A stretch of 30,069 bases of DNA from a virus, in the IMG/VR virus record IMGVR_UViG_3300008217_000047, positions 1-30,069 of that record, one strand, 5' to 3'. The notes beneath the pieces were generated by a model, which worked only from the letters and a program-made list of their open reading frames with translations, searched no databases and was not told the origin of the DNA. Position numbers and translations under genes: made by a program. The stretch's first letter is position 1. Each line of letters begins with the position of its first letter. Shown in pieces: positions 1 through 7,406 of the stretch.

Positions 1-1
1 C

Positions 2-649
2 CCCACCCCACCCCCTATGTGGGCCTGTGAGAAGTGCGAGAGGAAAATACACCGGGACTTTCATGAGCATGTGAGCTATCAGAACTTCACCACTAAAGAC
101 CTGGATCAGGGCCTTGTAGACGTTGACGGTGGAGGCACACACGCCATGCTTATCAAGACAGAGTGTCTTTCTACTGCCAGGGGGTTTCCACCTCCCAACG
201 CTAAGAGGAAGCTTGTACCTGAAAACAGATCATACCCCGACAGGGCTTATGAGGTGTACCTAAAGCTCCAGGGCCTTACTGAGGATACGCCAGAGCGTGA
301 GCTTATAGACCACTATATAGGCGACCTTCCGGACCAGAGTATGACGATGCAGGAAGAGGACGGGCTGGACAAGCCTTACTTCACTATGCCCAAGGCAGGG
401 ACAGAGGATATGCTGTGGTGCTACCGTATGAAGTGCAAGGGCGTGCAGATGTGGTGTGACACTGACGTCTTTGCCAAGCATGTAGGCTTTGCCCCTGTTG
501 TTGACAGGAGCTTTGTAGAGACTATGGAGAACATTAGGGAGGGCAAGGCTACGCCATTAGATGGCTTTAAGACTGCTTTTGCGCCTCCTTCTGACGGGGC
601 CAGGGACCACGGAATGATGGACGGCAAGAAGTCCACGGCTTTGATATGA
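2..649 (+). CDS. glycosyltransferase-like protein, C-terminal part
   Basis: The reading frame is open to the left edge, so the gene probably starts outside the window; the first ATG inside is at 17. The protein resembles the C-terminal half of a GT-A fold (family 2-like) glycosyltransferase. A GGGTHAMLI strand, where such enzymes have an acceptor-site strand, is followed by PYFTMP, an acidic TEDMLWCYRMK helix and a CDTDVFAKHVG segment, like the ED...D...H order at the end of these enzymes. The nucleotide-binding N-terminal DxD half is not visible. Phages use such enzymes to glycosylate DNA, capsid or host surface; which applies here cannot be told. The stop overlaps the next start (ATGA). The family call is by motif order only. 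Confidence 0.55.
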   Translation, partial: PTPPPMWACEKCERKIHRDFHEHVSYQNFTTKDLDQGLVDVDGGGTHAMLIKTECLSTARGFPPPNAKRKLVPENRSYPDRAYEVYLKLQGLTEDTPERELIDHYIGDLPDQSMTMQEEDGLDKPYFTMPKAGTEDMLWCYRMKCKGVQMWCDTDVFAKHVGFAPVVDRSFVETMENIREGKATPLDGFKTAFAPPSDGARDHGMMDGKKSTALI

Positions 650-894
650 AAGTATTCAGGTGTGACAGGTGCGGGAAAGACTTGTCTACGGAGCTTAATG
701 ACCCACAGCCATGCAGGTATTGTGGCAGCAGACGATGGGCGAAGGCCAACCTTTTACGATGGAGCGACACGCTTAGAATATTCTGGATGACTCGAGGGGA
801 GCTTTTAGCACCACCGGAAGGATCTATCTTAGAGACGCTTTTAAAAAAGGTTATGACGGACACTAAAGAGGCAGGCAGGCTAGGAACAGGCTAA
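646..894 (+). CDS. small zinc-ribbon protein
   Basis: An 82-aa protein with an N-terminal zinc ribbon: CDRC (residues 6-9) and CRYC (24-27) form a CxxC...CxxC knuckle pair. The rest is a basic, then amphipathic helical tail (LETLLKKVMTD) with no recognisable domain. It starts inside the stop of the glycosyltransferase-like gene (ATGA overlap), so the two are translationally coupled. It could bind nucleic acid or act as a structural zinc protein. Function is unknown. Confidence 0.7.
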   Translation: MKVFRCDRCGKDLSTELNDPQPCRYCGSRRWAKANLLRWSDTLRIFWMTRGELLAPPEGSILETLLKKVMTDTKEAGRLGTG

Positions 895-910
895 CAAAGA
901 GGAGGCTCAC

Positions 911-1705
911 ATGGCAGACGTATGGCCACCAAGGATAATTACAAGCACCAAGATGCCTATACAGTTCCATGTTGACGAAGTAAAAAACGAAGAGTATCCA
1001 GAGGCGCAGCTAGATAGACCCCCCTGGGGAGTGATGAATGGCGACCATGCAAAGGGCAGGCTCTTATATTCGGCAGGAGGCATCAACGGGCGTGGCCCTT
1101 ACGTGGTCGATGTGGGGTGGCCACAGAGCTTTACCGTTAAGCCCGATATGTCGAGCCTGGATGAGGGGGCCTGCGACCTTCTGTACGGCCTTGTGAGGGC
1201 TATACGCCCTAGCGTGTCCCTAGAGACAGGGACACACAAAGGGCGCTCTACACACGCCATAGCTTCAGCCCTGGCGCTTAACGAGTTCGGACACGTAACG
1301 ACGCTGGATGTCTTTAGGTTTGTGAAGTTTGAAGAGATACTACCGGAACAGGAATGGGAGAGGATAACCCAGGTGATAGGAGAAAGCCCCAACGCCCTTT
1401 ATACAGCGCCTTTAGCTGACCTTACGGGTATAGACTTTGCGTATCTGGATGGGGCGCATGACGGGGCTACTCTCAAGAAAGAGATAGAATATGTGGATGC
1501 TCATAGAGGCCCTTCGTGTACAGTAGTCATTGACAACGCTATGGACGCAGGGTGGCCAGAGATAAGAGAGCTTCTTGATGCCTATACGGGCCATAAGTCA
1601 GCATCTATAGAGACCATGAGTGGCATGGAGATAATATATATGGCTGACGAGAAGCCTACAGCCAGAGAAGGTGCTACGCATACAATAGTTGTGGAGGACG
1701 TATGA
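911..1705 (+). CDS. class I SAM-dependent methyltransferase-like protein (copy 1)
   Basis: A 264-aa protein whose C-terminal two thirds look like a Methyltransf_24-type class I methyltransferase. Motif I is LETGTHKGRST (about residues 104-114), where the glycine-rich turn binds AdoMet. A TTLDV acidic strand end follows (~131-134), then FAYLDGAH (~176-183), then a VVIDNAMDAGWPEI segment. The first ~80 residues are an unrecognised extension. A strong GAGGAGG ribosome site precedes the ATG. The last bases overlap the start of a related gene at 1702 (ATGA). In phages such genes often modify glycans or small molecules, and the neighbouring glycosyltransferase fits that; the substrate is inference. 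Confidence 0.7.
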   Translation: MADVWPPRIITSTKMPIQFHVDEVKNEEYPEAQLDRPPWGVMNGDHAKGRLLYSAGGINGRGPYVVDVGWPQSFTVKPDMSSLDEGACDLLYGLVRAIRPSVSLETGTHKGRSTHAIASALALNEFGHVTTLDVFRFVKFEEILPEQEWERITQVIGESPNALYTAPLADLTGIDFAYLDGAHDGATLKKEIEYVDAHRGPSCTVVIDNAMDAGWPEIRELLDAYTGHKSASIETMSGMEIIYMADEKPTAREGATHTIVVEDV

Positions 1706-2379
1706 ATGAGCACCCTGAGGTGATGGAAGCATATGCCCAGATGGGCAAAGAAGAGGCGGTAGACTTTACCTTTCACCTGTCAGGACCTAACGGCCATAAG
1801 GTAGCTCATGGAGATGTTGTGGACATAAGTTGTATGGCTACAGACTCTGACGGTGCTGTGGTAGATGTCTTCTACCCTGAGAAGCCCAAGGCTACTGTCA
1901 ATTTATGGGTGACCAACGAGCAGACAGCGTCTTTCCTTACGTGGATAGTAAGGACGTGGCAACCGCTACAGTGCCTTGAGACAGGAACCAATAGGGGCAG
2001 GTCTACCAAAGCTATCAGCGAAGCCCTTACAGCCAACGGAGCAGGGCATCTATGGACCATTGATATGGCAGACCACGGGGTAGGCGATAGGTACGACAAT
2101 GTAAACTTTATTGTTGGCGCTACGCCAGGTGCTTTGTCAAAGATGCCCCAACCGCTTGCTCTTGAGTTTGCATACCTGGACGGGGCGCATACGTTGGAAG
2201 TGTTGGAAGAAGAGATTATGTGGGTTAAGTGTAATGTATCGCCCAGAGGGTGCTACATATGTGTTGATGACGCAGCTAATGAAGGCTGGCCAGAAGTAGG
2301 AGAGGTGGTGAGAGAGTATGGAGGTTTTACGCTTCCGACACCTCACGGCCTTGGGATCATTTTTATGGAAGGCAACTAA
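1702..2379 (+). CDS. class I SAM-dependent methyltransferase-like protein (copy 2)
   Basis: A 225-aa paralogue of the preceding gene. It shares CLETGTNRGRSTKAI (about 91-105) as motif I, FAYLDGAH (~156-163), and a cysteine-containing version of the DNAMDAGWPEI block (DDAANEGWPEV). The C-terminus ends with GLGIIFME where copy 1 has GMEIIYMA. The N-terminal 70 residues do not obviously match copy 1. The ATGA overlap with copy 1 suggests tandem duplication followed by divergence, and possibly a heteromeric or successive-step enzyme pair. Substrate unknown. Confidence 0.7.
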   Translation: MNEHPEVMEAYAQMGKEEAVDFTFHLSGPNGHKVAHGDVVDISCMATDSDGAVVDVFYPEKPKATVNLWVTNEQTASFLTWIVRTWQPLQCLETGTNRGRSTKAISEALTANGAGHLWTIDMADHGVGDRYDNVNFIVGATPGALSKMPQPLALEFAYLDGAHTLEVLEEEIMWVKCNVSPRGCYICVDDAANEGWPEVGEVVREYGGFTLPTPHGLGIIFMEGN

Positions 2380-2380
2380 G

Positions 2381-2563
2381 ATGGCAAAGGCAAAGAAAGC
2401 AAAGGCAAAGAAAAAAGCCCCTAGCGCAAAGGCAGCGCGTGAGTTTGCTGTAGAGCTAGCACAGAGATCGGGCTATGTCATTGAAAATGACGGGGATACA
2501 CTGACCGTCAAGGATGTTCCTCACAACGTAGGGGGCAAGCACCCCAGCGATATGGTTTTGTAG
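2381..2563 (+). CDS. small Lys/Ala-rich basic protein
   Basis: A 60-aa protein. The ATG at 2381, one base after the previous stop, is preferred over an upstream in-frame ATG inside the methyltransferase gene. The first 13 residues are almost all Lys and Ala (MAKAKKAKAKKKA), a histone-tail-like patch that would bind nucleic acid. The rest (from ~residue 20) is a short mixed segment with a glycine-rich end. It is the last gene of the block; a long hairpin follows. Function unknown. Confidence 0.6.
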   Translation: MAKAKKAKAKKKAPSAKAAREFAVELAQRSGYVIENDGDTLTVKDVPHNVGGKHPSDMVL

Positions 2564-2581
2564 CTTAAGCGGTGGCCACCA

Positions 2582-2624
2582 GGGGGTAGGCCCTTTTCAA
2601 CCTCCCGAAAGGTGGCCTACCCCC
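2582..2624 (+). terminator. long intergenic RNA hairpin (possible terminator or mRNA processing site)
   Basis: GGGGGTAGGCC (2582-2592) pairs perfectly with GGCCTACCCCC (2614-2624), 11 bp, and the 21-nt loop holds a further CTTTTC/GAAAGG pairing. The right arm is followed by AAAAAGGAGAGAGG, the ribosome site of the next gene, and not by a T-run. Rho-independent termination on the + strand is therefore doubtful. Processing or 5'-end stabilisation of the downstream message is an equal possibility. Confidence 0.5.
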
Positions 2625-2645
2625 AAAAAGGAGAGAGGTAAAGTT

Positions 2646-2969
2646 ATGGGACACGGTTTTCCGTCTGGCAAGAAGAGTGCAACGGCAGCAGGGACCAACT
2701 CAGGCGCTACGGCTACGATAGCTGCTGACGCCTCACAGACTTACATTATCACCAACATATCAGGGCATGGAGATGCTGACGCAGTAATAACAGGAGAAGG
2801 CCCAGCAGCAACAGTAGTGTGGGAGGGCAAGAAAGACGTATCTGTTGAGGGCCTGCCTTTTGACTCTGGCCCTATCTCTATACCGCTAGCAAGGAACACG
2901 GCAGCAGTAGGTAAAATAAGTGCATCAACGGCAGATTGCCAGGTAACTATTTCAGTAGACATAGTCTAG
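2646..2969 (+). CDS. putative small structural (decoration-like) protein
   Basis: A 107-aa protein rich in Ala, Thr, Ser, Gly and Ile with alternating hydrophobics, suggesting an all-beta fold. An example is TATIAADASQTYIITNISG, and it ends QVTISVDIV. It has one of the best ribosome sites of the window (AAAAAGGAGAGAGGT) behind a stable hairpin, so high expression is likely. Position (just before the adaptor gene) and composition suggest a head decoration or minor virion protein. That is inference from context; I recognise no family. Confidence 0.6.
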   Translation: MGHGFPSGKKSATAAGTNSGATATIAADASQTYIITNISGHGDADAVITGEGPAATVVWEGKKDVSVEGLPFDSGPISIPLARNTAAVGKISASTADCQVTISVDIV

Positions 2970-2981
2970 GAGGCTCACAAG

Positions 2982-3635
2982 ATGGCTGTAGATATTATGG
3001 AAGTACCGCAGACAACCGGAGTGACCAGAGCTTTAGAGCTTATGGAGTCAGGCGAAATATTGTACCAGAAGTATATCATTGAATGGTCTTTGCTCAACTA
3101 CGACCCGGGGCCTGTCTTCCAGCGCCAGACATTGGAGCTGGCTTCTGCAGGGCTTGACGAGTCTGACGGTGTTATTATCACCCTGGAAGGCACGAGAAGG
3201 ACAGGGACGTTTCACATGGACAGGGGTAATGTGGTAAGCCCTGAGGCAGCAGCACAGATATGGGAGTATGAGCGCAGGAGAGTCAATAAATACGGGGTGT
3301 GGGACATAAGGGTCAAAGACATAGATGTCACCAACGGCCCTGCTGAGCGTGAGGAGCTGCTGGAGTCTGTAGAGCAGAAGAAAAAGAGAATACGTGCCGA
3401 AGAGTCCGAGCGCAACCAGGCAGAGAGTGGGCTGGGCAGTGCAGTCAAAGAGCTTACCTCATTCCTTAAGGGCAACGTAAACACCCAGGAGAAAGAGCTG
3501 GACCCCCAGGTAGTATTTGACTACCTACAAAAGAACTTCAACACTTCGCAGGTAGAAGACATCTTTGCACAGCTCACAGAGACGGACACAGAGCCACCCA
3601 AGGCCCCTGCGAAGCCTTCTAAGGCCAAAAAATGA
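2982..3635 (+). CDS. hypothetical virion-region protein with acidic coiled segment
   Basis: A 217-aa protein with no recognised domain. Residues 1-110 are a mixed alpha/beta region. About 120-150 is a highly charged helix (EREELLESVEQKKKRIRAEE) likely to form a coiled coil. The C-terminus ends in a Pro/Lys/Ala tail (PPKAPAKPSKAKK). The ATG is preceded by GGAGG at a good distance. The stop overlaps the start of the adaptor gene (AATGA), so they are coupled. Position argues for a head-completion or scaffolding-like role, but nothing in the sequence proves it. Confidence 0.55.
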   Translation: MAVDIMEVPQTTGVTRALELMESGEILYQKYIIEWSLLNYDPGPVFQRQTLELASAGLDESDGVIITLEGTRRTGTFHMDRGNVVSPEAAAQIWEYERRRVNKYGVWDIRVKDIDVTNGPAEREELLESVEQKKKRIRAEESERNQAESGLGSAVKELTSFLKGNVNTQEKELDPQVVFDYLQKNFNTSQVEDIFAQLTETDTEPPKAPAKPSKAKK

Positions 3636-4606
3636 CCTATGGTGAGATAACTACACATCTGCTGGATCTATGCTCACAGGACGCAGGAGGCTCTTTTGAG
3701 ACGTGGGTAGGCAGGACGGTAAACAACGTATACAGGAGGGTACAGGCAGAGGTGCAGGACGATAATGCCACTGACGAGATAACCTTTGCTACAGTAGCCA
3801 GCACCAGCCAGTATGGTATGCCTATCAACGTCTTACGAATACTCAACATTGATGATGGCACAGCCAACAGGTCTTTAAAGGCTATATCGTCAAGAGAGTA
3901 TGATAACGCATACCCTGGCCATACGACTACCGGGACGCCCAGAAGGTACTACGAGCTATTTAAGCGAGGGGTACAGTTCCAGCGTCCGTCAGCAGGGACA
4001 ATGGTGGTAGTGTCTAGCTCTACTGCCGACTCTGGTGGTGACTACAAGGCCAGGATACAGGGGCTGGACAGTAACAGTATTTTCCAGGATGAGCAGGTAG
4101 ACCTGAACGGGACTACCAACGTCACTACTACCCAGTCTTTTCTGGAGGTAAGGGCGGTCACTATTACGGCTACGTCAGGGAATACTGTTACAGGGACCGT
4201 GACGGTCTCAGATGACGGGTCTACTACCACTATGGCGCGTATACCTCCATCGGTAAAATATGCAGAGCACCAGTGGATAGAAATTTATCCTATACCTACC
4301 GATGCTAGAAACCTGACGGTACGTTGCCTTGAGCGCAAGCCCGACCTTATCAACAGCGATGACTGGCCACAAACAGACGATAGATTCCACGAGCTACTTA
4401 TCTTGGGAAGCAATGAATTACTAGTGGCTACGGGAAAGCCCGACCAAGCTGGCCGAATGCGCGCAGATTTTGAGGACAAGTTAAAACTCTACAAAGGAAC
4501 AACACAAAAACGACCTAACAGAGTGCATACCTTTGCGAATGTGCAAAACTCGCCAATGGTTCCATTCGATCGTCCATTGATTCCTGGAATTGATGTATTG
4601 CGTTAA
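3632..4606 (+). CDS. putative head-to-tail adaptor protein
   Basis: A 324-aa protein. The N-terminal helical pair (residues 1-45, including WVGRTVNNVYRRVQAE), beta-rich middle (~50-215, many Thr/Ser/Val) and C-terminal helical region (FHELLILGSNELL..., ~247-285) resemble the adaptor / tail tubular protein A type of podoviruses. It sits directly before the stabilisation-protein gene, the usual place. The last ~65 codons use CAA, CCA, CGA, CGT and TCG much more than the rest of the gene. The stop codon TAA overlaps the stop of the minus-strand HNH gene (shared TTAA). The codon change abuts that insertion. The call rests on position and architecture. Confidence 0.55.
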   Translation: MTYGEITTHLLDLCSQDAGGSFETWVGRTVNNVYRRVQAEVQDDNATDEITFATVASTSQYGMPINVLRILNIDDGTANRSLKAISSREYDNAYPGHTTTGTPRRYYELFKRGVQFQRPSAGTMVVVSSSTADSGGDYKARIQGLDSNSIFQDEQVDLNGTTNVTTTQSFLEVRAVTITATSGNTVTGTVTVSDDGSTTTMARIPPSVKYAEHQWIEIYPIPTDARNLTVRCLERKPDLINSDDWPQTDDRFHELLILGSNELLVATGKPDQAGRMRADFEDKLKLYKGTTQKRPNRVHTFANVQNSPMVPFDRPLIPGIDVLR

Positions 4607-5082
4607 ATGTGAGTCCAAGACTTCAGGTTAATTATTTTGCCTATTTGCATAGGGGATACTTTGAACATTTTTGCCATATACGCCTTAGAGAGAATACGGG
4701 AAGAGGCAAGATGACGGATAAGCAATACTTCTGGGGCTTTGAGTTTTGCTAAGGTGTTCTTTTCGCCTTGAGAATCTCTGGAACGACCTTTTGCCATCAT
4801 ATCTTTCATATTGTCTTGGTGGGTGCCTAAGAATAGATGTTTAGGGTTTACACACTTGGTATTGTCGCAGCGATGACAGACATGCATACTTTGTGGGATA
4901 TTACCGTAATGAATAAAGTAAGACATGCGATGGGCTTTCTCTCTACCGTCTACTTTGTCAGTAGAGCCTATCCGCATACGCCCATATCTGCTGTTGCCAA
5001 TGTGACCTTTCCAATGCCAGCAAGTATCGGTTTTTTCAATCAGGCTAAGAAAGCGTGTAATGTGATGTTGGGAAAGTTTCAT
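4603..5082 (-). CDS. free-standing HNH homing endonuclease 1
   Basis: A 159-aa protein encoded against the surrounding operon. The ATG at 5082 is chosen over one eight codons upstream because GGAGG lies five bases before it. The N-terminus has the CWHWKG...YG pattern common in phage HNH enzymes. The nuclease core is AHRMSYFIHYG, VCHRCDNTKCVNPKHLFLGT, then DNMKDMMAKGR. The C-terminal ~40 residues (ILSKAYMAKMFKVSPMQIG) look like a helix-turn-helix for target binding. It lies exactly between two structural genes, sharing the TTAA stop overlap on one side. A pseudoknot leader and a TATATT promoter element precede it. Role: a mobile gene that cuts a cognate site and copies itself by repair. Confidence 0.9.
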   Translation of the reverse strand: MKLSQHHITRFLSLIEKTDTCWHWKGHIGNSRYGRMRIGSTDKVDGREKAHRMSYFIHYGNIPQSMHVCHRCDNTKCVNPKHLFLGTHQDNMKDMMAKGRSRDSQGEKNTLAKLKAPEVLLIRHLASSRILSKAYMAKMFKVSPMQIGKIINLKSWTHI

Positions 5083-5100
5083 AGAACCTCCAATAAAATA

Positions 5101-5182
5101 GCCCACAAGTGGCTACCAGAGTACATCATTAAGATGTAAACTGCACCTGTGGGCCAATAAGAAAATAATATACTCTGGTAGC
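5101..5182 (-). ncRNA. pseudoknot leader RNA of HNH gene 1
   Basis: Read on the minus strand, stem A GCTACCAGAGTA (5182-5171) pairs perfectly with TACTCTGGTAGC (5123-5112). Stem B GCCCACAGGTG (5154-5144) pairs with CACTTGTGGGC (5111-5101) over 11 bp with one G-U. The order is A, 16-nt U-rich loop, B, CAGTT, a small CATC/GATG hairpin, A', B'. A' directly abuts B', so the stems can stack coaxially as an H-type pseudoknot. The U-rich TATTTTATT and then the ribosome site of the HNH gene follow. The same plan recurs at 7311-7400. I cannot match it to a named RNA family. Confidence 0.65.
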
Positions 5183-5188
5183 ACTGAA

Positions 5189-5218
5189 AATATACTACAA
5201 AAGGTGATGCAATGCCAG
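5189..5218 (-). promoter_or_regulatory. promoter-like element for HNH gene 1 leader
   Basis: The -10 box is TATATT (minus strand, 5194-5189). A weaker -35 candidate, CTGGCA (5218-5213), lies 18 bp upstream and overlaps the start codon of the divergent structural gene at 5212. The first base of the leader's stem A (5182) lies seven bases after the -10 box, at the expected transcription start, exactly as in the second leader. Confidence 0.5.
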
Positions 5219-6765
5219 ATGTTGAACCCAGTTTGCAGAAAAGTCCAATATTCAGGGTGCGGGGTCAGACGAATATGCTTTACCCCAACGTAGACCTTAA
5301 CCCTGAAAACACAGAGACGCTTTCCAATATAAACCTTACCGAGCGTGGCACAGCCAAGGTGCGCGATGGGTATGCCAAGTACAATACTACCCAGATCACA
5401 GAGTCTAGCGTTGCCAAAGATGTTACGGGCATAGCTCAGCTACCGTTCAAGGCAGGGACAGAGCTTGTCTTGTTTGCCGGTACCGTCTTCAACGAAGAGA
5501 CGGGAGGGACCAGGACAGCACGTACCGGGTCTTTGAGCCTTACGGACAATGCAGAGCTGCGGTGGCGCATTGTCTTCTTCCAGGACTCTATGATAGCTAC
5601 CAACGGCACTGATGAGACGGTGCGCTGGACGGGTTCTGGCAACGCTACGGATCTTACCTCTTCTGCCAACATACCTTTTACTGTTGTCAAAGACATTGTA
5701 CCGCACAGAAACTTGCTGGTTTTCTTACGTCCTACGGTAAGTGGGACGGATCATACTACCAGGGTTATGTGGTGCGACCTGAACTTAAGGCAGTACACGG
5801 CAGACATTACCAATGTGCCTACAGACTCTTTTGCAGAGGTATATGACCAGGGCGCACCTATTGTAGGGGGCGTAGACTTCAACGATACGCTATATATTTT
5901 TAAAGAGGACGGTTTCTACCCTTGCAGGATAAGCTACGATACGGGCTTTTTTGAACTCGACATCTTAGGAGCTATCAGGGGCTTTGAGCCTATAGCGGTT
6001 AACTCTTTGGTTACCAGGGTGGGTAGTCCCAGCTTCCTGTGGGTAGTAGCTAGAGACGGGGCGTATGTAGTCAACCCTGCCGACAACTCTTTTACCCTTA
6101 TCACCAGGGAACTGCAAAACGACTGGCTGAACCTGGCGCAGGACAGGCTTCAATATGCTGTAAGCTGGATACGCCAGAAAGACCACCAGGTACGTACGCT
6201 GTTAAGTTCTGCCTCTAACTCTACAGGGCATGACAGGGTGCTTGTATGGGACTGGGAGACGGGAGATGCGTGGTTTGATACCCCCAAAGACCAGATCAAC
6301 TATGCTGCAAGTGCTATCATATCGAATAAAGAGTATGACTTCCTGGGGTCTTCTGATGGTTTTATACACCAGGGCAATGACGAAGACCAGGCGCAGGACA
6401 ATGATGTAAGCTTTGACTGGGACATACAACACGTCCCTACAGACCTTGGCTTTCCCGGCATAGAGAAAAATATCATCAACGCTGTTACGTATTACAGGGC
6501 GCAGACGGGCCAGCAGACCATACAATTTGCTGTGAACAGGGACCAGGGGCGCTCTACCAAGGTTTCCACCAACCTGACGCTGGGGACATCACAGAAATGG
6601 GATACCGGCCTTAAGTGGGACTCTGGGCTAACATGGCCTGGAGGCACTAATGCCAAGCAGAGCGTCTTTGTTAACAGGATGGCAGAGACGGTAGCTGCTC
6701 AGTGGTCTGGGGACCAGGGCGCAGAAATACAGGCTGTTCAATATGAATTTGTTGTCGCTGAATGA
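5212..6765 (+). CDS. putative tail stabilisation / nozzle-like protein
   Basis: A 517-aa beta-rich protein. The N-terminus (FRVRGQTNMLYPNVDLNP... then NINLTERGTAKVRDGY, residues ~15-55) is the typical opening of podovirus tail nozzle / P22 gp10-like packaged-DNA stabilisation proteins. The centre (~70-400) has repeated blade-like strands with Trp/Asp-Gly turns, including VARDGAYVV and VLVWDWETGDAW, suggesting a beta-propeller-like fold. The C-terminal part ends in a compact beta region. It follows the adaptor gene, from which it is separated only by the HNH insertion. Its first ~15 and last ~10 codons use bases unlike the body of the gene, matching HNH insertions on both sides. Probable role: closing the tail tube after packaging. 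Confidence 0.6.
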   Translation: MPDVEPSLQKSPIFRVRGQTNMLYPNVDLNPENTETLSNINLTERGTAKVRDGYAKYNTTQITESSVAKDVTGIAQLPFKAGTELVLFAGTVFNEETGGTRTARTGSLSLTDNAELRWRIVFFQDSMIATNGTDETVRWTGSGNATDLTSSANIPFTVVKDIVPHRNLLVFLRPTVSGTDHTTRVMWCDLNLRQYTADITNVPTDSFAEVYDQGAPIVGGVDFNDTLYIFKEDGFYPCRISYDTGFFELDILGAIRGFEPIAVNSLVTRVGSPSFLWVVARDGAYVVNPADNSFTLITRELQNDWLNLAQDRLQYAVSWIRQKDHQVRTLLSSASNSTGHDRVLVWDWETGDAWFDTPKDQINYAASAIISNKEYDFLGSSDGFIHQGNDEDQAQDNDVSFDWDIQHVPTDLGFPGIEKNIINAVTYYRAQTGQQTIQFAVNRDQGRSTKVSTNLTLGTSQKWDTGLKWDSGLTWPGGTNAKQSVFVNRMAETVAAQWSGDQGAEIQAVQYEFVVAE

Positions 6766-6767
6766 AA

Positions 6768-7292
6768 CTATTTATTTATATTGGACTTGGGAGCAAAATT
6801 ATCAATGACATGCTTCCAATGAACCCTTTTAATTCTTTTATTAGCCGTAGCTTGAGAAATACGAAACATAAGGCCAAGTTTTCTATGGGAAAGATTAGTT
6901 CTTCTGGCAAGGAATAGTAACAGTCTAGCTTCTTCTTCTTTTAGTTTTGACATATGATGACGGGAACCTTTTGCTTTGACGGTATTGTTAGCACGGTTTT
7001 TTTGCATCATATCTCTCATATTGTCTGTTTGTGTTCCTTGGAATAGGTGCGATGGGCGAATACATTTTTTATTATCGCAATGATGGCAGATAAACAACCC
7101 GTCTTTTATGGGACCAACGAAAACTTCATAGGCTACGCGATGGGCATATTTCTTACTAAGCACCCCATTTCTGCAAATATTAAACTGGCCATACCCATGC
7201 CAGTAACAAGAGGCTTGCCATTCCCAGCAACCTATTTTTGTGATCTTGGTATGTCCCAAAAGTCTTTCGATATCCCTAACAAGATATTTCAT
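6768..7292 (-). CDS. free-standing HNH homing endonuclease 2
   Basis: A 174-aa protein on the minus strand. The ATG at 7292 follows a GGGGGT ribosome site; upstream in-frame codons run back through the structured leader and are not used. It has the same layout as HNH 1: CWEWQA...YG, AHRVAYEVFVG, ICHHCDNKKCIRPSHLFQGT, DNMRDMMQKNR, then a C-terminal helix-turn-helix (LSHRKLGLMFRISQATANKR). The two proteins are clearly related but well diverged, so they are not a recent local copy. The stop lies two bases beyond the stop of the stabilisation-protein gene (convergent). Likely a homing enzyme targeting this intergenic site. Confidence 0.9.
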   Translation of the reverse strand: MKYLVRDIERLLGHTKITKIGCWEWQASCYWHGYGQFNICRNGVLSKKYAHRVAYEVFVGPIKDGLFICHHCDNKKCIRPSHLFQGTQTDNMRDMMQKNRANNTVKAKGSRHHMSKLKEEEARLLLFLARRTNLSHRKLGLMFRISQATANKRIKRVHWKHVIDNFAPKSNINK

Positions 7293-7310
7293 ACTACCCC
7301 CATTAAAAAA

Positions 7311-7400
7311 GCCTCTCACCTGAGTGGCGATCAGAACAACCCTTGTAGGGTGGAACTGCACCCAAGCGAGAGGCAATAAAAAAAGGCTTATTCTGATCGC
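7311..7400 (-). ncRNA. pseudoknot leader RNA of HNH gene 2
   Basis: On the minus strand, stem A GCGATCAGAA (7400-7391) pairs perfectly with TTCTGATCGC (7336-7327). Stem B GCCTCTCGCTTGGGTG (7374-7359) pairs with CACTCAGGTGAGAGGC (7326-7311) over 16 bp including three G-U pairs. Between A and B lie 16 nt, U-rich. After B come CAGTT and a hairpin AGGGT/ACCCT (7351-7347 with 7343-7339). A' abuts B' with no gap. Six T's follow B', so stem B alone also looks like an intrinsic terminator placed just before the HNH ribosome site. Stem sequences differ from the leader at 5101 while pairing and loop sizes are kept. Confidence 0.7.
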
Positions 7401-7406
7401 ATTGAT

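Noticed and set aside
4837-5139. Plus-strand frame opposite HNH 1
   Set aside because: Antisense of the HNH gene; no ribosome site and no domain.
5101-5182. The HNH leader as an HDV-type ribozyme
   Set aside because: The helix order is similar, but stem A is 10-12 bp where 7 is needed. A' abuts B', leaving no room for the catalytic C strand.
5101-7400. The HNH leaders as group I introns
   Set aside because: They lie between complete genes, no exon is interrupted, and the conserved P7/G-binding core sequences are not visible.
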